This document shows, in pieces, positions 1-6,895 of a stretch of DNA of 9,997 nucleotides (the first letter of the stretch is position 1; every line of letters starts with the position of its first letter). Both the position numbers and the translations under genes were made by a program. The notes under the pieces were generated by a model, which saw only the letters and a program-made list of their open reading frames with translations, had not been told where the DNA came from and searched no databases. The stretch comes from an uncultured bacterium (GTDB taxonomy: Bacteria; Planctomycetota; Planctomycetia; Pirellulales; UBA1268): the NCBI GenBank assembly GCA_937959175.1, contig CALGAS010000550.1, positions 1 to 9,997 of the forward strand, in the 5' to 3' direction.

Positions 1-1
1 A

Positions 2-769
2 CCGATCGAGTGGCTGCCTACGGTCGACGGCTACAACCTCTGCTACCTCAGGCCGAAGGCCTCCCAGGCGGCGGTCTCGGGGGATGAGTATGCGGCGCCC
101 CTGGTTGCCTTCTGGCGCAAGGGAACCGGCCGCGTGGCAACGGTGGCCTTTCCACTGGGGGGCGATTTCTCGTCGTTGGCTCGCGGGTGGGACGGCTTCG
201 GTGGTTTTTCACAGAGCCTCACCCGCTGGCTGATGGGGTCGCCGCTGCCGACGGGCTTCGGTCTCCGGGCCGGCGTCGACGGCAGCCGGGTGACGGTTGA
301 CCTCGTCTGTGATTCGGCGAGCGATGCGGTTGCCCAACAGATCGCCGTCGATCCTCCGGAGTTGACGATCGCCGCCGGCCCGGGCGGCACGGCGACCACG
401 ATTCCCTGGGAGCGGCTGGCCCCGGGCCACTTCTCCGCCAGCGTGGAGGCGGCCAACGTCCCGTATGTCCGCGGAGCGATCCGCATCGGCGAGGAGGCGA
501 TTCCGCTCGGGCCATTCAACGTGTCGACGACACCCGAATGGACCTTCGACCGGAACAGGCGCGACGAGCTCTCCGCGGTCAGCATCCGCAGCGGCGGTGA
601 ACCTCGGGTCGACTTCAGCGATGTCTGGACGGCCCCGCGGCCATCCGCATTCCGCAGCCTCAGCCGGTGGCTGATCCCGCTGCTGCTGCTGGCAATCCTG
701 CTGGAAGCACTCCAGACACAAACTGGCTGGAGCCGGTTTCGGGCCGTCAAACGCTCCTCCGAAGGATAA
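2..769 (+). CDS. C-terminal part of a membrane-anchored glutamine-amidotransferase-like/VWA-type protein (5' end outside window)
   Basis: The reading frame is open from base 2 to the TAA at 767-769, giving 255 residues with no start visible, so the gene begins before the window. Visible parts are a segment around PLVAFWRKGTGRVATVAF (bases 98-151), a beta-rich region, and near the end one hydrophobic helix (WLIPLLLLAILLEAL, about bases 668-712) followed by a short basic tail. The pattern of 'bring into a working gas-like fold, GxGRV, then WxxF...W' followed by a late membrane helix resembles the end of planctomycete membrane proteins with VWA and glutamine-amidotransferase-like (GATase1_like) domains. 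In those proteins this part follows the catalytic-like fold and anchors the protein in the cytoplasmic membrane. The defining N-terminal domains are not in the window, so the family is an inference. The PQQ-propeller gene follows on the same strand after 80 bases and could be co-transcribed. Confidence 0.72.
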   Translation, partial: PIEWLPTVDGYNLCYLRPKASQAAVSGDEYAAPLVAFWRKGTGRVATVAFPLGGDFSSLARGWDGFGGFSQSLTRWLMGSPLPTGFGLRAGVDGSRVTVDLVCDSASDAVAQQIAVDPPELTIAAGPGGTATTIPWERLAPGHFSASVEAANVPYVRGAIRIGEEAIPLGPFNVSTTPEWTFDRNRRDELSAVSIRSGGEPRVDFSDVWTAPRPSAFRSLSRWLIPLLLLAILLEALQTQTGWSRFRAVKRSSEG

Positions 770-849
770 AGGACTGTCCGATCGATGGCACGTTCGCCGC
801 CGGTAATCTGCTGGGGCATCCGCCAGCATGGCGGTATGCTCGGGAGACG

Positions 850-2355
850 ATGCAACCACTCCGCAGGCCACCTCTCAAGGATCTCTTCGCCGGAGGGCGG
901 TTCCCCTCACGGCCTCAGTATCTCTTGCTGCAGAGGCTCTGGGGGCGGCTGAACTCGCTGCCAGGCGTTCTCCTGGTCGGCCTCTTGTTCGCGTGCTCCT
1001 CGACGTGCGGCCAGCCGCTTGACGAAGCGGTGCGGTGCCTGTCGAGCCGGGCCGGAGAGGATTGGCCACGGTTTCTGGGGCCGCGGGGCGATGGCACCAG
1101 TCGTCTCGCCGAAATCCGGCTGCCCTGGCCGAAAGCCGGCCCGCGGATCGTCTGGCACACCGACCTGGGCGAGGGGTACGCCGCACCCGCCGCATGGCTC
1201 GGCCGGCTGCTGGTCTTCGATCGGATCGCGGACCGGGCCCGGCTCCGCTGCCTGCATGCCGAGACGGGTGAACTGATCTGGGAAGCGAGCGATCCGACAT
1301 CCTACCGCGACACCTTCGGTTATGACGGCGGGCCCCGATGCTGCCCGGTCATCGAGGGTGATCGAGTGATCACCTTCGCCGCCGACGGCCTGCTCACCTG
1401 CAGACGGCTCGCCGATGGCGAGCTGGTCTGGCAGGTCGATACGGCCGCTGCCTATCACGTGGTGCAGAACTTCTTCGGCGTCGGGGCGACTCCGCTGGTC
1501 CTCCCCGCGGCCACCGCAGCCAAACCCGATCGGCGGCTGGTGATCACGGTCGTGGGCGGCAGCGAGCCCGGTGCGGCGCCCCCGGCCCCAGAACGGCTCG
1601 ATCTGGTCGAGGGCCTCGACAGCGGTGTCGTCGCCTTCGATCTGGCCGATGGCCGGGAAGTCTGGCGAGCCGGCGCCGAACTGGCGAGCTATGCATCGCC
1701 GACATTGGCAGACCTCGGGGGCCGGGAACGGATTCTGGCGTGGATGCGAGACACCCTGCTGGCGATCGACCCTGGCTCGGGCCGGGTCAGTGGATCGTAT
1801 CGGTGGCGGGCCGCCGAGTTGTTCAGCGTCAATGCGGCGAATCCGGTGGTCTGCGGAGGGCAAGTCCTGCTCTCGGAAACCTACGGCCCCGGGAGTGTTC
1901 TTCTGGAGGTGGCGGCAACCCCTGGCGGTGAGACCTTCAAGCCCATCTGGAAGAGCCCCGCGGGCCGTCGTCCGACCAACACGCTCAGGGCCCATTGGGC
2001 CACCCCCGTGGTGCACGAGGGCCACGTGTACGGCACGAGCGGCCGAAACATCGGCGACGCCCGACTGGTCTGTGTCGAAATCGCCACCGGCAGGGTGGTC
2101 TGGGCGGAACGCGGCCTCGGGCGGGCCAGCGTGGTCTTGGTCGGCGATCGCCTGCTGGTGCTCGGTGAGTTCGGCGAACTGCTTGTCGTCGAGGCCACCC
2201 CCGAGCGGTATCGACCGCTGGCCGAGGCCACCCTTGCCGACCCCGCGACCGGCGCGGCCCTGCTTGCTCCGCCGTGTTGGGCGGCCCCGGTCATCGCCCG
2301 CGGCTATGCCTATCTTCGCGGGAAGGGTCGGATCGTCTGTGTCGACCTCCAGTGA
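850..2355 (+). CDS. Secreted PQQ-like beta-propeller repeat protein
   Basis: This 501-residue protein is an outer-surface or periplasmic beta-propeller. The signature WPRFLGP-x-GDGTS (residues 72-84) is the standard opening of planctomycete PQQ-like proteins. Repeated blade motifs follow: LHAETGELIWEA, RRLADGELVWQV, FDLADGREVWRA and VEIATGRVVWAE. The ending, WAAPVIARGYAYLRGKGRIV near the C-terminus, is also typical. No catalytic residues of a PQQ dehydrogenase were recognised, so a binding or scaffold role is more likely than an enzyme. ATG 850 was chosen because GGGAG lies 3 bases upstream and the whole propeller follows. It leaves an unusually long region of about 37 residues before the hydrophobic export segment LPGVLLVGLLFAC (37-49). 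A TTG at 925 would give a more normal signal peptide but has no clear ribosome binding site. Cys49 is only a weak lipobox candidate because Phe is at -2. The gene is 80 bases downstream of the preceding gene and convergent with the next. Confidence 0.85.
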   Translation: MQPLRRPPLKDLFAGGRFPSRPQYLLLQRLWGRLNSLPGVLLVGLLFACSSTCGQPLDEAVRCLSSRAGEDWPRFLGPRGDGTSRLAEIRLPWPKAGPRIVWHTDLGEGYAAPAAWLGRLLVFDRIADRARLRCLHAETGELIWEASDPTSYRDTFGYDGGPRCCPVIEGDRVITFAADGLLTCRRLADGELVWQVDTAAAYHVVQNFFGVGATPLVLPAATAAKPDRRLVITVVGGSEPGAAPPAPERLDLVEGLDSGVVAFDLADGREVWRAGAELASYASPTLADLGGRERILAWMRDTLLAIDPGSGRVSGSYRWRAAELFSVNAANPVVCGGQVLLSETYGPGSVLLEVAATPGGETFKPIWKSPAGRRPTNTLRAHWATPVVHEGHVYGTSGRNIGDARLVCVEIATGRVVWAERGLGRASVVLVGDRLLVLGEFGELLVVEATPERYRPLAEATLADPATGAALLAPPCWAAPVIARGYAYLRGKGRIVCVDLQ

Positions 2356-2360
2356 TGAGC

Positions 2361-2379
2361 GGGCCGCCTGGGGCGGCCC
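2361..2379. terminator. GC-rich hairpin between convergent genes
   Basis: A perfect 8-bp stem (GGGCCGCC / GGCGGCCC) closes a 3-base TGG loop. It lies in the 39-base gap between the stop of the PQQ-propeller gene and the stop of the minus-strand CPXCG gene, so it could end transcription from both sides. No T-run follows on either strand, so it is not a textbook intrinsic terminator. Confidence 0.5.
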
Positions 2380-2394
2380 TGACCACCGGCAGGC

Positions 2395-2622
2395 CTACTC
2401 GTGCTCACCCTGAACGTGCGCCTCGCCGTCCGGGTCGATCTCGACGTGGAGGCTCATCGGGTGACAGCAGACGGGGCAGTCTTCGACGTAGTCCTGGTGG
2501 GAGCCTGCAGAAATATCGACCGGCACCACGATCTCTTCGCCACAGGAGTCGCAGATGTAGGTCGCCTCGGTAGGCGGTGACCGAGGTGTGCGGCGACGTT
2601 TCTTCGTGGACTTCTTCTTCAT
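2395..2622 (-). CDS. CPXCG-type cysteine-rich small protein (Cys_rich_CPXG family)
   Basis: This 75-residue protein matches the small CPXCG motif-containing cysteine-rich family, probably a zinc-binding cytoplasmic protein of unknown role. The first Cys pair is C24-DS-C27-G, so it reads CDSCG rather than CPXCG. The family-typical VD-x-SAG-x-x-Q-x-YVEDCPVCC block carries C49, C52 and C53, followed by the acidic D-PDG stretch. Length is normal for the family. The N-terminus has an added basic tail (KKKSTKKRRR) not part of the core fold. The ATG at 2622-2620 is supported by GGAGGA at 2637-2632 with a 9-base spacer. It lies 104 bases downstream of the GH16 stop on the same strand, so it could be read through from that operon, but no functional link is evident. 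The family assignment is firm; the function is not known. Confidence 0.85.
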   Translation of the reverse strand: MKKKSTKKRRRTPRSPPTEATYICDSCGEEIVVPVDISAGSHQDYVEDCPVCCHPMSLHVEIDPDGEAHVQGEHE

Positions 2623-2631
2623 CGCGGCCCG

Positions 2632-2637
2632 TCCTCC
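2632..2637 (-). promoter_or_regulatory. Ribosome binding site of the CPXCG gene
   Basis: On the minus strand the sequence is GGAGGA, 9 bases before the ATG at 2622. It is a near-perfect Shine-Dalgarno site and fixes the start of this small gene. Confidence 0.7.
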
Positions 2638-2726
2638 AGCCTCCGCTGCTGCCTTGTTCAGGGGCCGCCGCGGCTACTCGACAAGGTTTCCCGCCGCAGC
2701 CAGCCCCGGCTGTCATCAATGCCGGT

Positions 2727-3959
2727 TCAGTCCGGGCGGGCGTAGAGCCGGATGTATTCGATCTCCAGCCGTTCACGGTTCAGCGAGGGGTCAATTTCAC
2801 CCCCCATCCCGCCGCCCATTGCCATGTTGATCACCAGATTCTGCGGCTCGTTGAAGGGATACTCCCGTTCGCTGCCCTGCTTGTCGTAGGTATAGACGTG
2901 CTGGCCGTCGAAGAAAATCCGAACCGACTCCGGGGTCCACTCGAGCGCGTAATCGTGGAAGCGGTTGCCGAGGCCGGGAATCTCTTTCGTCGTCGAGATG
3001 TGGCTGTTGTCCTTGAAGTAATGGGCGCGGGTATGGCAGGAGAAATGGGCCTTGCCGTCGCCGGTGGTGTCGTCGATCTCGCGGCCAACGTTTTCCAGGA
3101 TGTCGATCTCGCCGCAGTAGGGCCAGGAGATCTCGTCGCGATAGGAGTCGCCCAGCATCCAGACGGCCGCCCAGTTGCCCCGGCCGGTGGTCGTTTTTGC
3201 GCGAAACTCCAGCCGGCCATAGAGGAAACTGACGCGGCCCCGCGTGGTCAGCCGCGCCGACGACCAGCCGCCCTCGGGACGATCCTTGCGGGCCTCCACG
3301 ATCAGGCAGCCGCTCTCGACGCGGGCGTTTTCAAGCCGGTTCTCCGTGTAATACTGGGGCTCGTTGTTGCCCCAGCCCCAGTTGCCGATGTCGTACGCCC
3401 AGACATCGGCAGCGGGAGGGCCGTCGGTCTCAAACTCATCGGACCAGACGAGCTTCCACTCCGCTCCGCCGGTGGGCTGCTCGAGCGTGGTCGGGGTCGG
3501 CTCGTGTTCCTTGAGGAGAATGAACCGAATCGAGCGGATCGCCGCCGGCCCGCCGTCGGCGTGGAGCTTCATGCGGTGGAGCCCGGCGTTGAGCGGCGAG
3601 CCGTCCTTGCGGACCGTTTGGAAATCCCCGGCCGACAGGGGCATCGCCGCGGTGATGTCATAGTGGCGGCCATCCTCGTTGTCGATCGCATCCTCGACGT
3701 GGACGACGGTCGGCTCGTCGGAGGCGGCCCGGCCAACCACCTCGACGCGGTATCGCCCCGCGACCGGAATCTCCGCCGCGAAGGAAAACCACTGCTTGCC
3801 CGCGGGCAGGTTGAGGTGGTCGTCGGCGTCGGTCACGCCCGCGGAGGCAGCGAGGAAGTCGGTCGCGGGAACGGAGAGCGTCGGAATCTCGGGGGCGGTC
3901 GACACGATCTGGCAGGCTCCCAGAGCGACAAGCGAGGCGGAGAGGAAGCGAATGAACAT
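2727..3959 (-). CDS. Family 16 glycoside hydrolase (laminarinase-type endo-beta-1,3-glucanase) lipoprotein with N-terminal jelly-roll domain
   Basis: This 410-residue protein is predicted to cut beta-1,3-glucan such as laminarin outside the cytoplasm. Residues 1-16 are a lipoprotein-type signal (SASLVALGAC, lipid-modified Cys16). Residues about 28-150 look like a beta-sandwich, carbohydrate-binding-module-like domain (GRYRVEVVGRA, LHRMKLHADGG). The GH16 catalytic domain runs from about 167 to 408. It opens with WKLVWSDEFE, has the cleft motif GWGNNEPQYYT (196-205 region), and holds the catalytic signature GEIDILEN (283-290) with nucleophile E284, assisting D286 and acid/base E289. The late INMAMGGGMGG segment is typical. 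All catalytic residues are present and the protein looks intact. ATG 3959 has GGAG 7 bases upstream. The sugar-porter stop is only 39 bases upstream on the same strand, so the two likely share a transcript. Substrate specificity within GH16 is inferred from the signature, not proven. Confidence 0.93.
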   Translation of the reverse strand: MFIRFLSASLVALGACQIVSTAPEIPTLSVPATDFLAASAGVTDADDHLNLPAGKQWFSFAAEIPVAGRYRVEVVGRAASDEPTVVHVEDAIDNEDGRHYDITAAMPLSAGDFQTVRKDGSPLNAGLHRMKLHADGGPAAIRSIRFILLKEHEPTPTTLEQPTGGAEWKLVWSDEFETDGPPAADVWAYDIGNWGWGNNEPQYYTENRLENARVESGCLIVEARKDRPEGGWSSARLTTRGRVSFLYGRLEFRAKTTTGRGNWAAVWMLGDSYRDEISWPYCGEIDILENVGREIDDTTGDGKAHFSCHTRAHYFKDNSHISTTKEIPGLGNRFHDYALEWTPESVRIFFDGQHVYTYDKQGSEREYPFNEPQNLVINMAMGGGMGGEIDPSLNRERLEIEYIRLYARPD

Positions 3960-3998
3960 GGGTCTGCTCCGAAGTGGTTCCTGCGGGCTGCCAGGATG

Positions 3999-5552
3999 CT
4001 AGGGGCCGGTGATCAGTTCGGCCTCGAGTTGTTCCAGGGACTTGCCCTTGGTCTCGGGCAGGGTCATCAGCATGAGGAGGAAGCCACCCGCGGCGATCAG
4101 CCCGAAGATCATGAAGGTCGTGGCGTTGCCGAGCACCGAGAGCTCCCAGGGGAAGATCTGCTGGACGAGCCAGCTGGTCGCCGAGTTGACAAACCCGATC
4201 GTCCCGATGGCCAGACCGCGGATCCGGTTGGGATAGAGCTCGGAGAGCAGCACCCACATCACCGGCCCGAGCGAGAAGGCGAAGCAGGCGATGAATCCGA
4301 AGATGCCGACCAGCGCGATCGTCCCCGGCATCGCGATCGCCGCCTGCACGACCGCCCCTTCGTGCTTGGCGTAGGCGTCGCTGCCGAGGAGCTCCTTCAT
4401 GCGGTTCTTAAAGGCGAGGTCGGTCTCAAAGACCTCGTCGACGACCCCGCCGAGCCGGTCGGCCCCGAGCGCCTCGTCGACCTCGGCCAGCCGGCTGAGG
4501 TCGGCCTCGGTGAGCTGGTAGGTCGCCTGGCTGAAGGCCCAGGCGCAGAGCAGCAGGCTGATCGCGATCCCGGCCATCCCAACCAGCAGCAACGGGCGGC
4601 GGCCGAGCCGGTCGATCAGGGCCATCGCCACCAGCGTGAAGACGACGCTCGTGCTGCTCAGCAGGACCCCGGCGGTGAAGGCGGCGTCGGTGCCGATGCC
4701 CGTCTGCTCGAAGATGCTGTTGGCGTAGAAGTAGATCGCATTGATCCCGGTGCTCATCTGGAGGATGCCGACCGCCAGGCCGATGAAGACGATCGTCCGC
4801 AGGGCCGGGCTGAAGAGCTCCGAAAAAGCGCCCTTCTCCATCGCCATTTCCTTGGCGATGCCCTCTTCGATCGCTCGCCGTTCTTCCGCGGCGGCCGCCT
4901 CGCCGTGGAGACGGGCGAGCACCAGTTGCCCCTTCTCAGCCCGGCCCTTCGTGAACAGCCAGCGGGGACTTTCCGGAACGAGCAGCATGGCCAGGAAGTA
5001 GACCGCCGCCGGAAACGCCTCCAGGCCGAGCATCCACCGCCAGACGGTGTCGTCGGTCAGCAGCGGTGACTCCCCCTTGGTCATCCCGTGGAGGACGTTG
5101 TTGCAGGCGAAGGCGGCGAAGAAGCCCAACACGATGTTGAGCTGCTGGATCGAGACCAGCCGGCCGCGATTCTCGGCGGTCGCGATTTCGGCGATGTAGG
5201 TCGGGGCGATGATCAGGGCCGCCCCGAAGGCGATGCCGCCGATCATCCGGGCGACATACATCATCTCGTAGGACGCGGCGAAGGCTGAGGCGACCGCCGA
5301 GAGGGTGTAGAGGAAGGCGATCACCAGGAGCAGCGGCTTGCGGCCGATCATATCGCTCAGCCGGCCCGCCACGAGCATCGCGAAGGTTGCCGAGAACGTC
5401 GGCGAGCTCACCACCCAGCCCGCCTGGGCATCGGTCAGGCCGAACTGCGGCCGGAAGTATTCCATCACGCCGGAGATGATCCCGGCATCGAAGCCGAACA
5501 AAAAGCCGCCGAGCGAGACGGCCAGGGCCAGCAGAAACGTGGAGGTTTTCAT
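3999..5552 (-). CDS. Sugar porter family MFS transporter
   Basis: This 517-residue inner-membrane protein is predicted to import a sugar, probably by proton symport. All hallmark sugar-porter motifs are present: GGFLFGFDAGIISG in TM1 (15-28), GRLSDMIGRKP (63-73), APTYIAEIA followed by ENRGRL (116-132), PESPRWL (193-199), QMSTGINAIYFYA in TM7 (265-277), DRLGRRPLL (314-322), and PETKGKSLEQLE at the end (499-510). Twelve membrane helices can be traced. Between TM9 (about 321-340) and TM10 (from about 404) is an extracytoplasmic, charged segment of about 60 residues that classic members such as XylE lack. ATG 5552 is supported by AGGAGG 9 bases upstream. The stop is 39 bases before the GH16 lipoprotein gene, which suggests the porter takes up glucose or oligosaccharides released by that enzyme. 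The exact sugar cannot be read from the sequence. Confidence 0.95.
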   Translation of the reverse strand: MKTSTFLLALAVSLGGFLFGFDAGIISGVMEYFRPQFGLTDAQAGWVVSSPTFSATFAMLVAGRLSDMIGRKPLLLVIAFLYTLSAVASAFAASYEMMYVARMIGGIAFGAALIIAPTYIAEIATAENRGRLVSIQQLNIVLGFFAAFACNNVLHGMTKGESPLLTDDTVWRWMLGLEAFPAAVYFLAMLLVPESPRWLFTKGRAEKGQLVLARLHGEAAAAEERRAIEEGIAKEMAMEKGAFSELFSPALRTIVFIGLAVGILQMSTGINAIYFYANSIFEQTGIGTDAAFTAGVLLSSTSVVFTLVAMALIDRLGRRPLLLVGMAGIAISLLLCAWAFSQATYQLTEADLSRLAEVDEALGADRLGGVVDEVFETDLAFKNRMKELLGSDAYAKHEGAVVQAAIAMPGTIALVGIFGFIACFAFSLGPVMWVLLSELYPNRIRGLAIGTIGFVNSATSWLVQQIFPWELSVLGNATTFMIFGLIAAGGFLLMLMTLPETKGKSLEQLEAELITGP

Positions 5553-5561
5553 CGGAGGTCG

Positions 5562-5567
5562 CCTCCT
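5562..5567 (-). promoter_or_regulatory. Ribosome binding site of the sugar porter gene
   Basis: The minus strand reads AGGAGG, 9 bases before ATG 5552. It is a full Shine-Dalgarno core and supports this start. Confidence 0.75.
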
Positions 5568-5809
5568 GGCAGGTCATGGGGCGGAAGGGCTGGCCGTCGT
5601 GGGCGGGCGTTTCGCCAGACAGCGTCAACAGCCGATGCCCCCCCGACGAGAACCGTGCGAATATCCCCCGAGCCCATGAAAATCATCTCTGCCTGCTTGC
5701 GAAAAAACTGCCTGTGGCGGAACATCATGGAACGAAAGGCCCCCCGACCGCCATCCTTATACCGCAGATGCCCCGCCCGTGGCATCGGCGCAGATTTTCC
5801 TCGGATGCC

Positions 5810-5831
5810 TGGCGGCACACGGTGGCCGCCA
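5810..5831 (+). promoter_or_regulatory. Leader hairpin followed by T-run upstream of the EEP gene
   Basis: A 7-bp stem (TGGCGGC / GCCGCCA) closes an 8-base loop. Six T residues follow at 5843-5848 after an 11-base gap. It ends 44 bases before the ATG of the EEP gene. It could be an attenuator or an mRNA-stability element. The T-run is too far from the stem for a standard terminator, so the function is uncertain. Confidence 0.3.
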
Positions 5832-5875
5832 GCATCGCGTTCTTTTTTGCCCGGCCGCCCTTCTGAGACCAGCCC

Positions 5876-6862
5876 ATGCATGGCCAACGTGGTTTTCCGC
5901 TCCTCGCTCTTCTCCTGCTCGGGCTTGCCGGCGGGATCTGGCCGATCGGCCACCCGTTCCCGGGCCGGCTTGCCGCCGAGGAGTTTCGGATCCTGAGCTG
6001 GAATGTCGAGAGCAACCGGCCTGGTTCGCGGCCGGTGAGCGATGCCCGGGTGATCGCCAGCCAGCTGGTGGCGATGCTGCGGCGGCCTGAAACCCAGGCC
6101 GAGATCGTGGCCCTCTCAGAGGTGGCCCCCGCTGACGTGCTGGCCTACCGGCGAGCGGTCGAGATCGCCCTGCGGGGGCCCGTCGACCATGCCACCTCGG
6201 CCAGCGGCGGCTTTCGCGACGCCGACTCGCTGCTGCTGGTTGTCGATGCCGAACGCTTCCGCATCCTGGAGGTCGCCGAACTCCACCGCTACGCCGGGAT
6301 CACCGCCAACTTCAACCTCGACGATCCCGATTCCGCCGAGCACGGCACGCTGCGGGCCCGCTCGCCGCTGGCGGCGAAGCTCGAAGACAAATCCTCCGGC
6401 GAGACCTTCTGGCTGGTGGTCGTGCACTTGGCCCGCGGCGAGGCCGACCTGCGAACCGATCAGGCCCGAATGCTGCAGCAGTGGGCGGAGGATCAGACCG
6501 GGCCGGTCATCGCCGCCGGTGACTTCAACTTTGACTTTGACTTTCACACCCGCCGGGGCAACCCCGGCTTTGACGCGATGCTCGCCGGGGACACCTGGGA
6601 GTGGCTCGAGCCCGACCCGCTGATCGACACCAACTGGGCTGCCGACCGCGATGACCCGCAGCGAGACCGCTATCCCGACTCGATCCTCGACTTCGTGTTC
6701 GTGGCTCAGGAGGCCAAGGGCTGGCAAGGCAAGTCGAGCGTGGTCGTACGCGAGGACGATTTCCCCGACGACGAGAAGACCAGCGACCACCGGCCGCTGA
6801 TCACCGCGTTTCAGCCGACTGCGGACGGGGCGGACACGACTGCAACCGACGGATCCCGGTGA
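5876..6862 (+). CDS. Secreted endonuclease/exonuclease/phosphatase (EEP) family protein
   Basis: This 328-residue metal-dependent phosphoesterase is predicted to act outside the cytoplasm. An export signal (LLALLLLGLAGG, residues 9-20) probably ends near LAA-EE (33-36). The EEP fold follows with its catalytic set complete: SWNVES with N43, LSEV with the metal-ligand E82, VVVHLARG with H184, GDFNFD with D216 and N218, LDFVFV with D272, and SDHRPL with D304 and H305. Substrate is unknown: the superfamily covers nucleases, sphingomyelinases and phosphatases, and the sequence does not decide among them. ATG 5876 is the first possible start, because an in-frame TGA lies 4 codons upstream at 5864-5866. 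There is no clear Shine-Dalgarno site, which is common in planctomycetes. The gene stands alone on its strand, divergent from the sugar porter and convergent with the TlpA-like gene 33 bases away. Confidence 0.88.
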   Translation: MHGQRGFPLLALLLLGLAGGIWPIGHPFPGRLAAEEFRILSWNVESNRPGSRPVSDARVIASQLVAMLRRPETQAEIVALSEVAPADVLAYRRAVEIALRGPVDHATSASGGFRDADSLLLVVDAERFRILEVAELHRYAGITANFNLDDPDSAEHGTLRARSPLAAKLEDKSSGETFWLVVVHLARGEADLRTDQARMLQQWAEDQTGPVIAAGDFNFDFDFHTRRGNPGFDAMLAGDTWEWLEPDPLIDTNWAADRDDPQRDRYPDSILDFVFVAQEAKGWQGKSSVVVREDDFPDDEKTSDHRPLITAFQPTADGADTTATDGSR

Positions 6863-6872
6863 CCGTCGGCGG

Positions 6873-6894
6873 CACGGCGGACCGCCCCGCCGTG
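6873..6894. terminator. GC-rich hairpin between convergent genes
   Basis: A perfect 8-bp stem (CACGGCGG / CCGCCGTG) closes a 6-base loop and nearly fills the 33-base gap between the EEP stop and the TlpA-like stop. It is a plausible shared terminator but has no T-run on either strand. Confidence 0.5.
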
Positions 6895-6895
6895 G

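Larger units (their letters stand above)
5553..5875. other. Divergent intergenic region between the sugar porter and the EEP-family gene
   Basis: These 323 bases hold no credible gene: short frames that cross them show no recognisable protein. They must carry the promoters of the porter operon (minus) and the EEP gene (plus). The middle part (about 5655-5765) is less GC-rich than its surroundings, with A- and T-rich patches (GAAAAAACTG, ATCCTTATACC), where promoters would be expected. I could not pair any -10-like hexamer (for example TATACC at 5758) with a good -35 box on either strand. The only clear structure is the hairpin at 5810-5831. Confidence 0.6.

Noticed and set aside
43..855. Minus-strand frames of 220-270 residues across the first gene
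   Set aside because: They are Ser/Arg/Pro-rich without motifs, while the plus frame gives a coherent protein ending in a membrane helix.
907..2025. A 372-residue minus-strand frame across the PQQ-propeller gene
   Set aside because: It is antisense to a gene with clear propeller repeats and has no recognisable domain or ribosome binding site.
2577..5069. An 830-residue plus-strand open frame across the GH16 and sugar-porter genes
   Set aside because: It is antisense to two genes with complete catalytic and transport motifs. Its translation is low-complexity (Asp/Gly/Arg/Glu-rich) with no domain, as expected from GC-biased codons read on the opposite strand.
5697..5763. Candidate promoters (TTGCGA at 5697, TATACC at 5758) in the divergent spacer
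   Set aside because: No hexamer has a good partner at 16-18 bases; the best pairs match only 3 or 4 of 6 positions, which is chance level.
5549..5996. Short frames on both strands in the spacer between the porter and the EEP gene
   Set aside because: They give Arg/Pro-rich products without motifs and overlap the ends of the two real genes.
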